Source: Didymodactylos carnosus
Lineage: Eukaryota; Rotifera; Eurotatoria; Philodinida; Philodinidae
Assembly (NCBI GenBank): GCA_905250885.1
Contig: CAJNOQ010002148.1
Span: forward strand, 1-25,954
Direction: 5' to 3'
Length of the DNA stretch: 25,954 nucleotides
Shown: positions 10,214 through 19,258 of the stretch, piece by piece
How the letters are laid out: every line of letters starts with the position of its first letter
How positions within the stretch are numbered: position 1 is the stretch's first letter
Made by a program: the position numbers and the translations under genes
The notes under the pieces: model-generated
What the model saw: only the letters and a program-made list of their open reading frames with translations
Database searches by the model: none
Told to the model about the DNA's origin: nothing

Positions 10214-10817
10214 AAAATTTGAGTGTAGTGTGTGGAATTCCGCGATGTTTTGCTGTAGGTTTCCCAGAGACACTCCAAAGACCAGCTGAAAAACCTTGAA
10301 ATGACTTGCGTCAGATTCGTCATCGTTTTTAAGGTAAAGACCATGACTTCGACGCGATTTTAACGGAAATTCAAGGTTTTAGGAAAAATCACTTAGCCGA
10401 TTTTGGGCAAAACGCGCCGTCTTTCAATGTTTATATTTTCCCTACGCTGAAGAACAAATTCAAAAATGTACATATATAATTTTATTCTAAATTTCATGGC
10501 GAATCTTATGGCGAAAGAATCAGGTCGCTAGTTTACAGCCCTAAGGACTTGATCTTTTTGCGAGATCGATGGGTCGAACTTCAAGTTCCGCCGGTTGAAC
10601 CTTTTGATATGTTTTTTAGTTTCTGCTGAAAAACTTTAAAACACAGTTTTCTACATGCACTTTTCGATGTAGAATCTGAAAATATCAGTTAAAAAAAGTT
10701 AAAATGCAATCTGAAATGGTGACAGCACATTTTCTGAAAAGATGCGTTTTTTCGTGTTTTTGATCCGAGCTCAGTGTTTCGGGTCTTTCTCCCTGAAGAT
10801 GATATTTTTTAAAATTC
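10214..10817. mobile_element. 604-bp insertion splitting the right arm of the 9212-10889 element
   Basis: It is inferred from the two arm fragments it separates. It is less AT-rich than its flanks in part (about 10230-10600) and contains no supported reading frame. Its own ends are not clear beyond AAAATT at both junctions. Confidence 0.45.
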
Positions 10818-10889
10818 GGACGGCGATATTCATGATCAGCACACTTTGCTCTATAAGAATATATCTATTTGAATTAAAAATAAAAATGC

Positions 10890-11718
10890 ACAACTTCAAT
10901 CGTTGTACAAAATATAGATATAGAACGGTGAATTTAGTTTTGTAGTTTACTACAAAGCTAAGTTCACATGTTCGAATCTCTGTTCGTACAAAAATTGAGT
11001 TTGTGTTTTTCGATAGTTTTAGTTTAGAATACTATAATGGAATATTTTCTACTTGTATTCTGATAGAATAAAGTTTATAACAAGGCCTCAAACCGTCCTG
11101 TATGATGAAACTGACTTTTTGAGCTTGTATGGCAAGATGGAAGGTTCGAACTATATTTTTCTGAATCAGCATTGAAAACTGATTTAGAAAAGGTTTTCAT
11201 TTCATTTCAGAGGTAAACAGTCATGGACGTCCGAACCAACGACTATCCACTGGGTATACCTCATTTTGTAAATCGATCTAGTTTTTTGGGTGAAGGGCTA
11301 TATCGATGATTCGCACACCATCAGATTGGTCAACACGCCAGCTTTAAAAGTACGTAAAGTTTTTTTCAAAATTCGTTTTCCTTGCTGAGAAAAACGACTT
11401 TTATTGAAAACCTAAGAGAAACAGCGAGGAGATCTTTAGAAAACCAGGTCGTGTGTAAAAATTTTCAATAGGACTGTATTGATTTTCTTCCATGCTATAA
11501 TAGCCCAGGATATCTTCTTCAAAATGAGAGTCAAGTGAGACCTTGGTTTTCCGCGGTTCGGGTGTTGTATCGGATTTCTTGCGAGTCCCAGGACTGGTAC
11601 CCGGTGACTATTGGTGGCCTTGAAAACGGATGGACTATACGTAATCGATCATGCTGAGTCTTGTGGTCATATTTGCTTTTAGAAAAAGTTCCAAAAATCT
11701 ACCGAAAAGTGAGTTTTA
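10890..11718. other. Repeat-derived noncoding stretch
   Basis: It holds the second copy of the 29-bp word GTATTCTGATAGAATAAAG… (11057-11085, partner at 9120-9148) whose core is nearly palindromic. From about 11200 to 11660 base composition becomes more balanced, but frames in both directions are short. No gene is supported. Confidence 0.4.
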
Positions 11719-12046
11719 CGAAAATTTGGATTTTCAAGCTGCTTCCCTTTTCATTCAATAAACAGCGGAACGAGCTCAGACCTTCAGCATATAGCGCATT
11801 TAAGCTATTCTATATCTTACTTATAGGAGATCTTAAAAACAGTTTACAAAACCCTAAGATTTTCCCAAAGGGTTTCTGGAAAACCCATTAACGCAAATGT
11901 GCTTTTTTTCGATTTTTTCGACCTAAGAATCACGTTTAGGGGAGAAAATCGACTACATCCCGAAGGTCTGAACTCGGTCCGATGTTTATTGAATGAAAAG
12001 TGAACTTTTTAATACTTGAAACCAGCTTGAAAACCCAAATTTTCGT
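11719..12046. repeat. Foldback: ~80-bp inverted arms around a ~160-bp spacer
   Basis: The left arm starts CGAAAATTTGGATTTTCAAG (about 11719) and continues through TTTTCATTCAATAAACA and CAGACCTTC. The right arm carries the reverse complement to about 12046. Identity is about 85%. The arms also explain the chance open frame at 11661-11891, which I do not call a gene. Confidence 0.8.
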
Positions 12047-12124
12047 ATTTTTGAGGCCTTCTCATTAATATGAGTTTTTCTCCATGAAGAAATGGCTTTT
12101 GGAGGCCTAGATGATCTCTTAACA

Positions 12125-12444
12125 ACGCTTTTCAGATGGTCCCAAAATCGATTTTGGGGACTGTTTGTACAACACGTGTATTTTCATAACGAGAGATTCT
12201 TGAGTCGAAGGTTTTCTGAGTCACCAACCTCACCGTTTTTCTGGGTTTTCTTTGATTAATACAGATTAATTAGAATAGTTTCGAACTTGACAAAGGATCA
12301 TCTTGTAGAGCAAACAATTTTCTACAAACTGGTATACTTGTTCAATGTTTACCAGCTCGTCTTCACTCTTTTAGACACGCTTTTCAGATGGTCCCAAAAT
12401 CGATTTTGGGGACTGTTTGTACAACACGTGTATTTTCATAACGA
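12125..12444. repeat. 68-bp perfect direct repeat, two copies 252 bp apart, each with an 18-bp palindrome
   Basis: Copies 12125-12192 and 12377-12444 are identical over 68 bp. Both contain the perfect palindrome CCCAAAATCGATTTTGGG and the word ACAACACGTGTATTTTCAT, itself with a CACGTG-like core. Perfect identity in such a degenerate region implies recent duplication or conversion. Confidence 0.95.
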
Positions 12445-13004
12445 ATCAACGTTCAGAGCCGAGACGCCTTTCATTTGGTAGAGAAATATTTAATCTACTT
12501 CATCATCTATTGCGAATTCAAATGAGTTTGTAGCTTTGTTGCAATAACTTTTCAAAAAAGAGTAAAAAATGAAGACCGTTAGCTAGACAAGATGCCAGAG
12601 AAATTCTTGGACAGCAGATACAACGTTTTAGGCAGAAATTACCATAGAAATGTCAAGTATACATTGCAATAACTTATTGCTTGAACACGAGATAGCTATG
12701 CTGAATTTAATGAAGAAAAACTGATTCGATCGAATAAGACAAAATAGTGGTAAGACATCTAAATAGGAGCGTTTGTATTTTCTCAAACATTCGAATATGG
12801 CGCAAAAAACTAGTAATTCGAGATGCACACAGTGAAAGGAAAGTATTTGTTTTCTCATCCCGCATAACCCAACCATGAATACGTAAGAGAAAAAATCTAG
12901 ATACATCTGCTGGAGTATCACCCAATTCGCCAGCAAAAGTATCGAGATAAAAGAGTAAAAGATACCAGGTTAGCTAGATAAATCGGGTTTGACTCGATTT
13001 CCAG
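12445..13004. other. No supported gene
   Basis: Two overlapping minus-strand frames (12628-12936 and 12707-12925) are open, but they cannot both be real and neither resembles a known domain. The second (GDTPADVSRFFLLRIHGWVM) is the more protein-like and could be an exon fragment. I leave both uncalled. Confidence 0.4.
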
Positions 13005-13197
13005 GTTTTTCACTATGAAGGCGATGTTTCCCAAACTTGAGCCCGGACGATGGGACGTAGCAAGTAGAAGAAGCGATCGATATATCTCGCGATCGTTTGA
13101 AAGTTTTTGTCGCGAAGTTGTACGATACATAGGCGATTTAACGGGTGTCTCATCTGGAGCCGGTGCACAATCAGATTCATTTCCCGATATGCTGCCC
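13005..13197 (+). CDS. Possible orphan exon with balanced base composition
   Basis: A candidate acceptor (GATTTCCAG) precedes a frame reading FTMKAMFPKLEPGRWDVASR and ending SDSFPDMLP just before a textbook GTGAGT donor. The stretch is about 50% GC, against about 33% around it, and uses Asp, Gly, Arg and Ser in a protein-like way. No partner exon or family was recognised. It could be a relic exon of a host gene or a captured gene fragment in a transposon. Confidence 0.3.
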
Positions 13198-13232
13198 GGT
13201 GAGTCGGATTAAAATCGCTACTAAATACATAG

Positions 13233-13275
13233 TTAGATACATCTATAAATGAATCCGTTGTATCTAGATGTATCG
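13233..13275. repeat. Hairpin with GATACATCTA / TAGATGTATC arms
   Basis: The 10-bp arms near 13233 and 13266 are exact reverse complements around a loop of about 23 nt. It directly follows the putative orphan exon. Confidence 0.6.
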
Positions 13276-13383
13276 ACCGATAACCCGGTTCAACCTTCTC
13301 TCTGTCTTATACATCTTAATTTATCGCGTTTTGTATCTAGTGTATCAACGGGGGAAAAGCGGACTGGGCCAATCCACCCCATT

Positions 13384-14078
13384 CCATACCATTTTTGACA
13401 ATTTTTTCCATTCTCCATTTGACAAACTTATATACTATCGAGTGTGTATTTTGAGAAACAATGTGTTTGTGCACATAACTCATTTGTGCAAGAGTAACTG
13501 TTTCAAAAAGCGTCTTTCCAATACAAGAAAAATTTGGATACAACCTACTAAAATGAAGATTTCAGGCTGAATCTCAGAGCCTGGAGGTTTTCAGACATGC
13601 TGATTCCAGTGGTGATAGCAATCTGCTGTGGTTTTGACTTTCATAATGGACTTCTGGAAAACTAGACTTTTGTGCAGAGGGCTTTCGAAAATATTGCGGT
13701 TAACTCCGGCACTCCGTACAATGGTCCGCAGTTGCGAAGTGTGTTGTTTTCTTCTAGAATAAAATAGCGATATTTCTCTCAATATTCTTCTCCAAAACAG
13801 AACAATCGTGTTCCAAAAACGGGACGATCATGTTCTTTTGTTGGGAATATTTCCCCGATAAAGGAGCAATCGTGGTCTATTCTGTGAATTCTTTTCCCAC
13901 AGATAGAACCATTTTGTTCTGCTTGTGGGAACAGATTTCTAGGACACTTCAGTTCAATAAAATTTCCTTAAGCCCATGGCACTCCGAGCACTTCGACACT
14001 CCACGGAGTGGCGGCTTTTTCCTGCTTGACATAGATCCCTCGGAAATGGAAAATCGAAAAAATTGTCAAAAAATACCC
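13384..14078. repeat. Inverted ~27-bp segments flanking ~640 bp
   Basis: TTTTTGACAATTTTTTCCATTC… (13386-13415) pairs with the reverse complement of 14050-14078 with two or three mismatches. Both flanks also carry clusters of CCATTC/CCACTCC words (13370-13390 and 14151-14205). This may be a decayed transposon pair; the exact ends are unclear. Confidence 0.45.
13799..13920. repeat. Four degenerate near-palindromic units (GAACAATCGTGTTC type)
   Basis: Units near 13803, 13821, 13864 and 13906 follow the pattern g-a-a-c/g-n-A-T-C/T-g/t-T-G-T-T-C. Each is close to palindromic and the spacing is roughly 20-45 bp. This resembles subterminal binding-site arrays in DNA transposons, but is too degenerate to be sure. 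Confidence 0.35.
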
Positions 14079-14109
14079 TTTGAAGGAAGCAAGGGGCAAG
14101 GACCTTAAG

Positions 14110-14850
14110 AATACCCACAGAAAAATAGAAATTATCACTCAGCATCAATGTGGTCCACTCCGATCCATTCTGGTCCATTCCAGCCCATTCTACCATTCCC
14201 CAAACGCTTTTTCTCCTTTGATCTAGCTGCAACGGACGACACCTAATACATTTTTCATGCTTGAGAAAAGAAAAAAAAACTGAAGTTTTTGACACAGTGG
14301 AAACTGATGATTTTCTTATGAGCAAGATCTTGTTATTTTCAATCAATTCTATGCAAGCTTTTCTCGTGATTCATACGAGTTTAAACATACAAAACAGTTA
14401 TTTTCTTGCTCAAGAAAGTTAAAATCTTGAAATATTTTGTGAGCGAAGCCATTCTTAGGAAACGAAAAGTAAATTGCGTTATGGATTGTTTAGTCTATGC
14501 TGCCTTAATAGCTAGCTACTTTCGCCACAATTCAATCATCCTTCTTCTATAAAGCTCCCACAAAATGAAACTTGTCAAGTAGCGTTCTTGTTAGCTGTTC
14601 GTTTTTAAACCTGTTCAAATTAAGGTTACAAAACAAGAACATATGTGTAAAAAGAAAAATTATTCGGTCTAATAACTATACTGAATATTGACAATGATTA
14701 AATTGTAAAACTATTTGCTTTATCTTTCTACGTTTTCGATAACAGATGTCTCGTTCAAATGTGTAGTATACACATTTAGGAGTATTTACAAAACGACTAC
14801 TAATTTAATTAGTGTCTGAATCTATTATGCTGCTGCAATGTCTGTAGTCG
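14110..14850. other. Intergenic region upstream of the secreted-protein gene
   Basis: No supported gene. It starts with the CCATTC-rich repeat tract and becomes plain AT-rich sequence. The promoter of the next gene lies at its right end. Confidence 0.45.
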
Positions 14851-14854
14851 CGAC

Positions 14855-14866
14855 AATATATATAAA
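14855..14866 (+). promoter_or_regulatory. Candidate TATA box for the secreted-protein gene
   Basis: ATATATATAAAA lies about 90 bp upstream of the chosen ATG at 14957, followed by CATCACTATG, which could serve as an initiator. The spacing is reasonable for a core promoter, but AT-richness limits confidence. Confidence 0.4.
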
Positions 14867-14956
14867 ACATCACTATGTAGTTTGAACATAGATAACGCAT
14901 GTCAATCTTTTGTTTATATTTTCCAACACAAAAGACATATTTTGACGATTACTAAT

Positions 14957-16171
14957 ATGATGAATAAACTATTTGTTTCACTTAGTATTGCTTTTCTGCT
15001 ATTTTTTCACAGTTATACTGGACACGAAGATGCTGTTGTGACAATGATAAATGATGATGGTGATGATAATATTAATGGTATACTTTCAAAGTCGTGTAGA
15101 TTAGATAAAGCAAAGTCTTTTCAATTTGAACTGATTGAGAATGTGGATATTAAGAATCTAGTTAAAGAAAAACTATCATTGGACTTAAAGGAAATACTAA
15201 ATTCGTTTCATGAATTTTTATTTACAATAAATTCTGAACTAAAGCAACCATTTTCAAATTTACAAGTCCAAAATATATTTCATAATGTACTTTATGGAGC
15301 ATTATTTAATTATCTTCTGATAAATAAAGATGATAGAATAACGTTACTACACGGTGTAAAATCAATAATATCATTAATATGGTTTTATTATGCAATAGCC
15401 GTTAACCGCGATCAGACATTTGTTGAAGGCACATTTACAGTGGTTAGCAAGGAAGAAAAAGACTCTGATATTGACTCTTTATTAGCTTATTTAATTCGAT
15501 TTGGTACTGCACGTATATCATCACACTTCACAGCATTAGCTAAGCTATTACATCAACAACGTGCTCACTACGGTCTAGATATGCCAGAGCTACCAGCCGA
15601 TAAGAAGACAATATTATTTGGTAAAATTAATCAGATGAAATCGAACATATTCATTAAGCCGGAAAATGCAGGATTTGATATCAGCAAAAGTCTCAAAAGT
15701 TGGACAAAATTGAAAGAATTAATGAAACATTCACATGAATATATTTTATGTCGATTAAGAAAACGTGCGGCAAAAATGAAAGATGGAAGAGTTAAAACCT
15801 ATCTTGTTAGAAATTACGGTACAGATGACGAAGAAAATTATCGAAAAGAACGCGTACCAAATGCAGTATTGAAACAGTATGAAAAAATCATAAAAAAAAC
15901 AGCTAGCTCAAAAGCGGTCTATAATAGGCAGATGAAAGAAGCTGAAGCGTACGGTATACAAAAAATGTACGAAGATGTAGAACAGTTGGAGTCATCAAAA
16001 TTTGTTTCCCAGAGCGAAGTTATACAATTTTTAAAAACTATCAATGATACGTATGATTATATCAACTATCGATTTGGACGAGAAGTTATTTTAACGAAAG
16101 ACTATTTAAAAACAGTTGTATCAGGCAACGATGCACAGTTAATCATGAACATTAAATTAAATATTGAATGA
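14957..16171 (+). CDS. Predicted secreted protein, 404 residues, family unrecognised
   Basis: An intronless frame. I choose the ATG at 14957 (MMNKLFVSLSIAFLLFFHSY) because it opens directly with a signal peptide: Lys, then about 14 hydrophobic residues, with likely cleavage near residue 22 before an acidic patch (MINDDGDDNIN). The longer open frame upstream has no ATG. The mature part is mostly helical. It includes a hydrophobic segment around 135-150 (GVKSIISLIWFYYAIAV), which could be a buried helix or a membrane span, and a basic Lys/Arg-rich block (CRLRKRAAKMKDGR). The C-terminal third is charged and coiled-coil-like. There is one Cys near the N-terminus and another in ILCRLRK. I recognise no domain. 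Codon use is AT-rich like the ART-TPR gene, so it fits the host genome. Confidence 0.78.
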   Translation: MMNKLFVSLSIAFLLFFHSYTGHEDAVVTMINDDGDDNINGILSKSCRLDKAKSFQFELIENVDIKNLVKEKLSLDLKEILNSFHEFLFTINSELKQPFSNLQVQNIFHNVLYGALFNYLLINKDDRITLLHGVKSIISLIWFYYAIAVNRDQTFVEGTFTVVSKEEKDSDIDSLLAYLIRFGTARISSHFTALAKLLHQQRAHYGLDMPELPADKKTILFGKINQMKSNIFIKPENAGFDISKSLKSWTKLKELMKHSHEYILCRLRKRAAKMKDGRVKTYLVRNYGTDDEENYRKERVPNAVLKQYEKIIKKTASSKAVYNRQMKEAEAYGIQKMYEDVEQLESSKFVSQSEVIQFLKTINDTYDYINYRFGREVILTKDYLKTVVSGNDAQLIMNIKLNIE

Positions 16172-16856
16172 TTTTTACCTGTGTTATTTATTATGTTATT
16201 ATTATCGATGATAAACAGTATGAAAACCTAATAATAACAGTATGAAAACCATAGCTAAATTGAAAAAATGAGTTTGCAAATATAAAACCGGATAAGGACA
16301 CCGGATTATCAATTTTTAACTGATCTGATGCTTTTAAGATGTTCTTTTTAGAATAACAAATTATTTCTGTTGAGCTGCATCTATTATTCATTTCAAAATT
16401 GACCGGCACCATAAACACAATAAGCCTTCTAAAGTTTGACTAGTCAACTAGTTTCCAATTGTACTCTTTGAAGGAGACAGTTTTCATTCGACATGGTGAA
16501 TTTCCAACTAAACTTTCAATAAACATATAGGTAGTAATACAGAAACCCTATGAAACCACTATCCATTTCACAATAAAGTGGTCACAGATATATTTTATAT
16601 AACAGCCGAATAAATAGCAATAGACACTTGCAATTTTCGGTATTCGATAGAGGAGACTGATTCGGGTGTGGTAGAAATCCTACGAAGACCTCCTTATTTC
16701 TCAAACTTGAAATCGTGGAACTTTCAAAAGAAATAGAGTACAGATTAGCGACTATGCTGAATCTTGTAATAATGTTGGTTTTCACGCAGAAACTAAGAAG
16801 TCTAGTGAAACTCTATGTATCATATCGAAAGACTTATGAATGAAAAATAATCATGT
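16172..16856. other. No supported gene downstream of the secreted-protein gene
   Basis: AT-rich sequence with short minus-strand frames (16191-16418, 16582-16785) that lack protein-like composition. A short local duplication (AACAGTATGAAAACC, near 16214 and 16237) lies just after the stop codon. Confidence 0.45.
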
Positions 16857-16860
16857 CATA

Positions 16861-17168
16861 TCACCGGAACAAAAAAAATAAAGTTGGTTTAGAGTTGCTG
16901 AAAAGTGATTTTTCGTATTCATCACACTCGATAACCCAGAAGATTTTCTATTTTTGGCCCGGGGTACTTCCGAAAGTTTAAGAAAAATTTTGAAACAAAA
17001 TGGCGCAAAAAGTTTTCCATGGAAAAATAATATTAATTTGAAAACTTTTCCTAAACTTTCGGAAGTACCTCGGGCCAAAAACAGAAAATCTTCTGGGTTA
17101 TCGAGTTTGCTGAGTATGAAAAACCACTTTTCAGCAACTCTAAACCAACTTTATTTTTTTTCCGGTGA
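16861..17168. mobile_element. 308-bp foldback MITE with TA target duplication
   Basis: Arms 16861-16985 and 17044-17168 are about 90% identical in reverse complement and begin TCACCGGAA. TA lies on both sides (16859-16860 and 17169-17170). The spacer is only about 58 bp. The near-symmetry makes both strands spell the same open frame start (MARGTSESL), which shows these frames are by-products, not genes. It is non-autonomous; the TA duplication fits a Tc1/mariner-like source, though other TA-targeting families are possible. Confidence 0.88.
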
Positions 17169-17199
17169 TATGTTTCGCTCAGTTTTCTATACACTGTAA

Positions 17200-17440
17200 A
17201 AAAAGGAAGTGCTCTCCGATTGTGCTGCTCCTATTTGTAGCGATATTGTTTTGCCGTGCTTTTGACGTGTTTGATTGGAGAACACTTTGAGAAGTGCTTT
17301 AAAGAAAACCACTTGCAAATCGTTTCCCGAGTGGTCACTTGAAAAGTAAACCAAATAAAGACCGCTACAAATAGGATCAGCGCCACAAGAGATCGCTTTC
17401 GAAAGTGCTCTTCTCCAGACCACTTTTTCGAACGACATTT
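17200..17440. repeat. Decayed inverted-repeat unit
   Basis: CTCCTATTTGTAGCG (near 17228) pairs with the reverse complement CGCTACAAATAGGATC (near 17362), and AAGTGCTCT words occur at both ends (17207 and 17403). It is probably an old MITE of about 220 bp. Minus-strand frames over it are not protein-like. Confidence 0.4.
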
Positions 17441-17649
17441 GTCGAATTTCATTATATTTGATTTTGAACTTATAAATATGATTCTCTAATTTTGTTACTT
17501 TTTGATTCCTTTGAATCATGGAACTGTTCTTAGTACCAATCTCAAAACCCCGATACTATCAATAATACTAATCCATAGGCAAAGGCAAGCTTCGATGACT
17601 TGTATAATCGTTCAAGAGAATAATTTCTAAGTTATTCGAAGAAAACCAG

Positions 17650-18170
17650 CATTACATATATACTACGCTCTAAAAAAAAGTCGTAGATTAAAAAACTGGG
17701 AATCGTTTTGTAGACTTGATAAAAAACCGTTTCATTGAAACTAAAAAATCTAAACTAGTTTTTTGTTCAGTAATAAACCGGTGGTTTTTTATCCGAGGGT
17801 TTTTTGGTTAAAAAGAAAGATTATTAAAAAGCTATCACGAGTTGTTTATCGATAATAAAAAATCAACATAGTTTTTTATTTTTCGTAAAAAACCATTTAC
17901 TTTTTTTGAAAATAAAGCTTAGAATAAAAAGAATTTTTTGATATGTCCAAAAAACTACCTTAGTTTTTCATCATTTGTAAAAAACCACTGTCGTTTTTTA
18001 TTACAGTTGAAAAACCATACATTTTTGTAAGCAACCAAAAGGGTTGTTTAAAGTGAATGAAGAACGGGATAAGCTTTTCACCAAAATTAAAAAACGAAGT
18101 GAAAATCTAGAATACTTATTTTCTTTTCATTTTAAAAATGAAACTGAGTCATCGTTTTTTATTCTGATTC
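17650..18170. repeat. Cluster of A6C / GT6 hairpin-forming runs
   Basis: More than ten alternating AAAAAAC(C) and GGTTTTTT-type runs occur at roughly 20-60-bp intervals (for example 17719, 17784, 17870, 17889, 17994). Each pairs with neighbours in inverted orientation. There is no reading frame. It may be a decayed minisatellite or the structured end of an element. Confidence 0.6.
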
Positions 18171-18179
18171 TGAAATAGA

Positions 18180-19241
18180 GCGATTCACTTATTATCTTGC
18201 CAATTCTTTGTTGCTTGTTGACACACATACGGATAAAAGTTTGAGACGAAGAACGAGTTTCTTATTCGCTTTAGATTTCTGAATCGAGAAGACTTCACGA
18301 ATTTACTGAAATTTGGTTTTTTCCCATTCACTAGATCGCCAATGAATGAAAATTTTGTATTGAACCTACGCCCAAGCTGCAGGAATGTTCTAATCCGTCG
18401 AAGAATCTGTAGTTTACGAGATCAGCAAGTGTAGAAAACAGACTTAGGGCGACACGGTGAATTTTCAAGAAAACAGAAATTTTTGCGTGTAATGTAGCGG
18501 AACTTTATTCTCAAGGTTCGGAACAGCTTTCTGACGAACCTTAAAATAAGCTTCTAAAGTGCATCAATGAATCAGTTGTTGAGAAAACCTGATCCAGACG
18601 TATTTAATAGCCAATGCGATATCTTTCAACAATATTGAGAGATATAAAGGAACTTGGAGTCTGATACGTGTCTTAGTTTCGTGCATGCCGATAAACTAGC
18701 GCCGTTCGAAGGTCTGGCGTTCTGATGATATTTCTGTCAATGTTGTCAATAGACTTGTTCGTCAAGTGCTACTTACTCATTCGGCTCTTGAGAAACGCTG
18801 CTCAACTCGTAGTTTTTTTTCTCGACAGAAAGGTTATTATATTCTGTTTGGCCGATTTGCAAACAAACATTGATTTCTTTTCTTTTTAGGTTGATTATAG
18901 AGATGAATTTCATTAGGAAGCCCATTTCTCTTCCTCATCACTATCAGGTTTCTAATTATGAGGGTGTATCAGCAGAGCCAAGGCTCCATACAATCTGTTT
19001 TGAAAAACAACGTGTAGCTTTCATTTTTGATAGTTTTTGCTTTGTATTCAGGTTACTGCACTCTGCCTTCGAAAAAACAACTTGTACAAGTACACTTTAC
19101 CACAAAATCCTTTTCGAAACCTCTGATCTTTACAGAGCGAAGTCAGACGAAAACGATACTGGACGCTCCGTATAATTGATGTTTTTTCTCTTCTTTTGTT
19201 TGCTTAGTTTTGGATTTCATTTTTTTCTGCTGTGCTTGTAG
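18180..19241. other. Region upstream of the SAM exon, no confident gene
   Basis: A pyrimidine tract ending TTTTTAG near 18889 precedes an open frame to 19175, but its product is not protein-like. Earlier exons or the 5' untranslated region of the SAM gene may lie here. Confidence 0.35.
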
Positions 19242-19258
19242 ATAACACAGACTCAAAT

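Larger units (their letters stand above)
9212..10889. mobile_element. Inverted-repeat element with ~136-bp arm, right arm split by insertion
   Basis: The left arm 9212-9347 is continuous. Its right partner exists as two pieces in reverse complement: 10147-10213 pairs with 9283-9347, and 10818-10889 pairs with 9212-9282. Both are about 90% identical. The 604 bp between the pieces (10214-10817) therefore look like a later insertion; AAAATT occurs on both sides and may be a target duplication. The interior additionally received the MITE at 9695-10143. What remains inside is about 350 bp holding one open frame on the minus strand. Confidence 0.72.
9051..12108. repeat. Composite repeat nest bounded by ~60-bp inverted repeats
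   Basis: Segment 9051-9110 matches the reverse complement of 12049-12108 at roughly 85-90% (shared words include CAAAAGCCATTT, TTCATGGAGAAAAA and CATATTAATG). Between them lie at least four further repeat units: an inverted-repeat element split by insertions (9212-10889), a TA-flanked MITE (9695-10143), a repeated 29-bp word (9120-9148 and 11057-11085, same orientation) and a foldback (11719-12046). No intact transposase is visible. The outer pair could be the ends of one decayed 3-kb transposon or two copies of a dispersed element. Confidence 0.6.

Noticed and set aside
10960..10990. Possible tRNA T-loop (GTTCGAATC)
   Set aside because: No acceptor stem, D-arm or anticodon arm can be formed with the preceding 70 bases.
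11661..11891. Open frame of 76 codons
   Set aside because: It is produced by the foldback arm and has no protein-like pattern.
12628..12936. Overlapping minus-strand frames
   Set aside because: Two frames over the same bases, neither with a recognisable domain or clear splice sites.
16851..17199. MARGTSESL-starting frames on both strands
   Set aside because: They are mirror copies caused by the inverted arms of a MITE, not genes.
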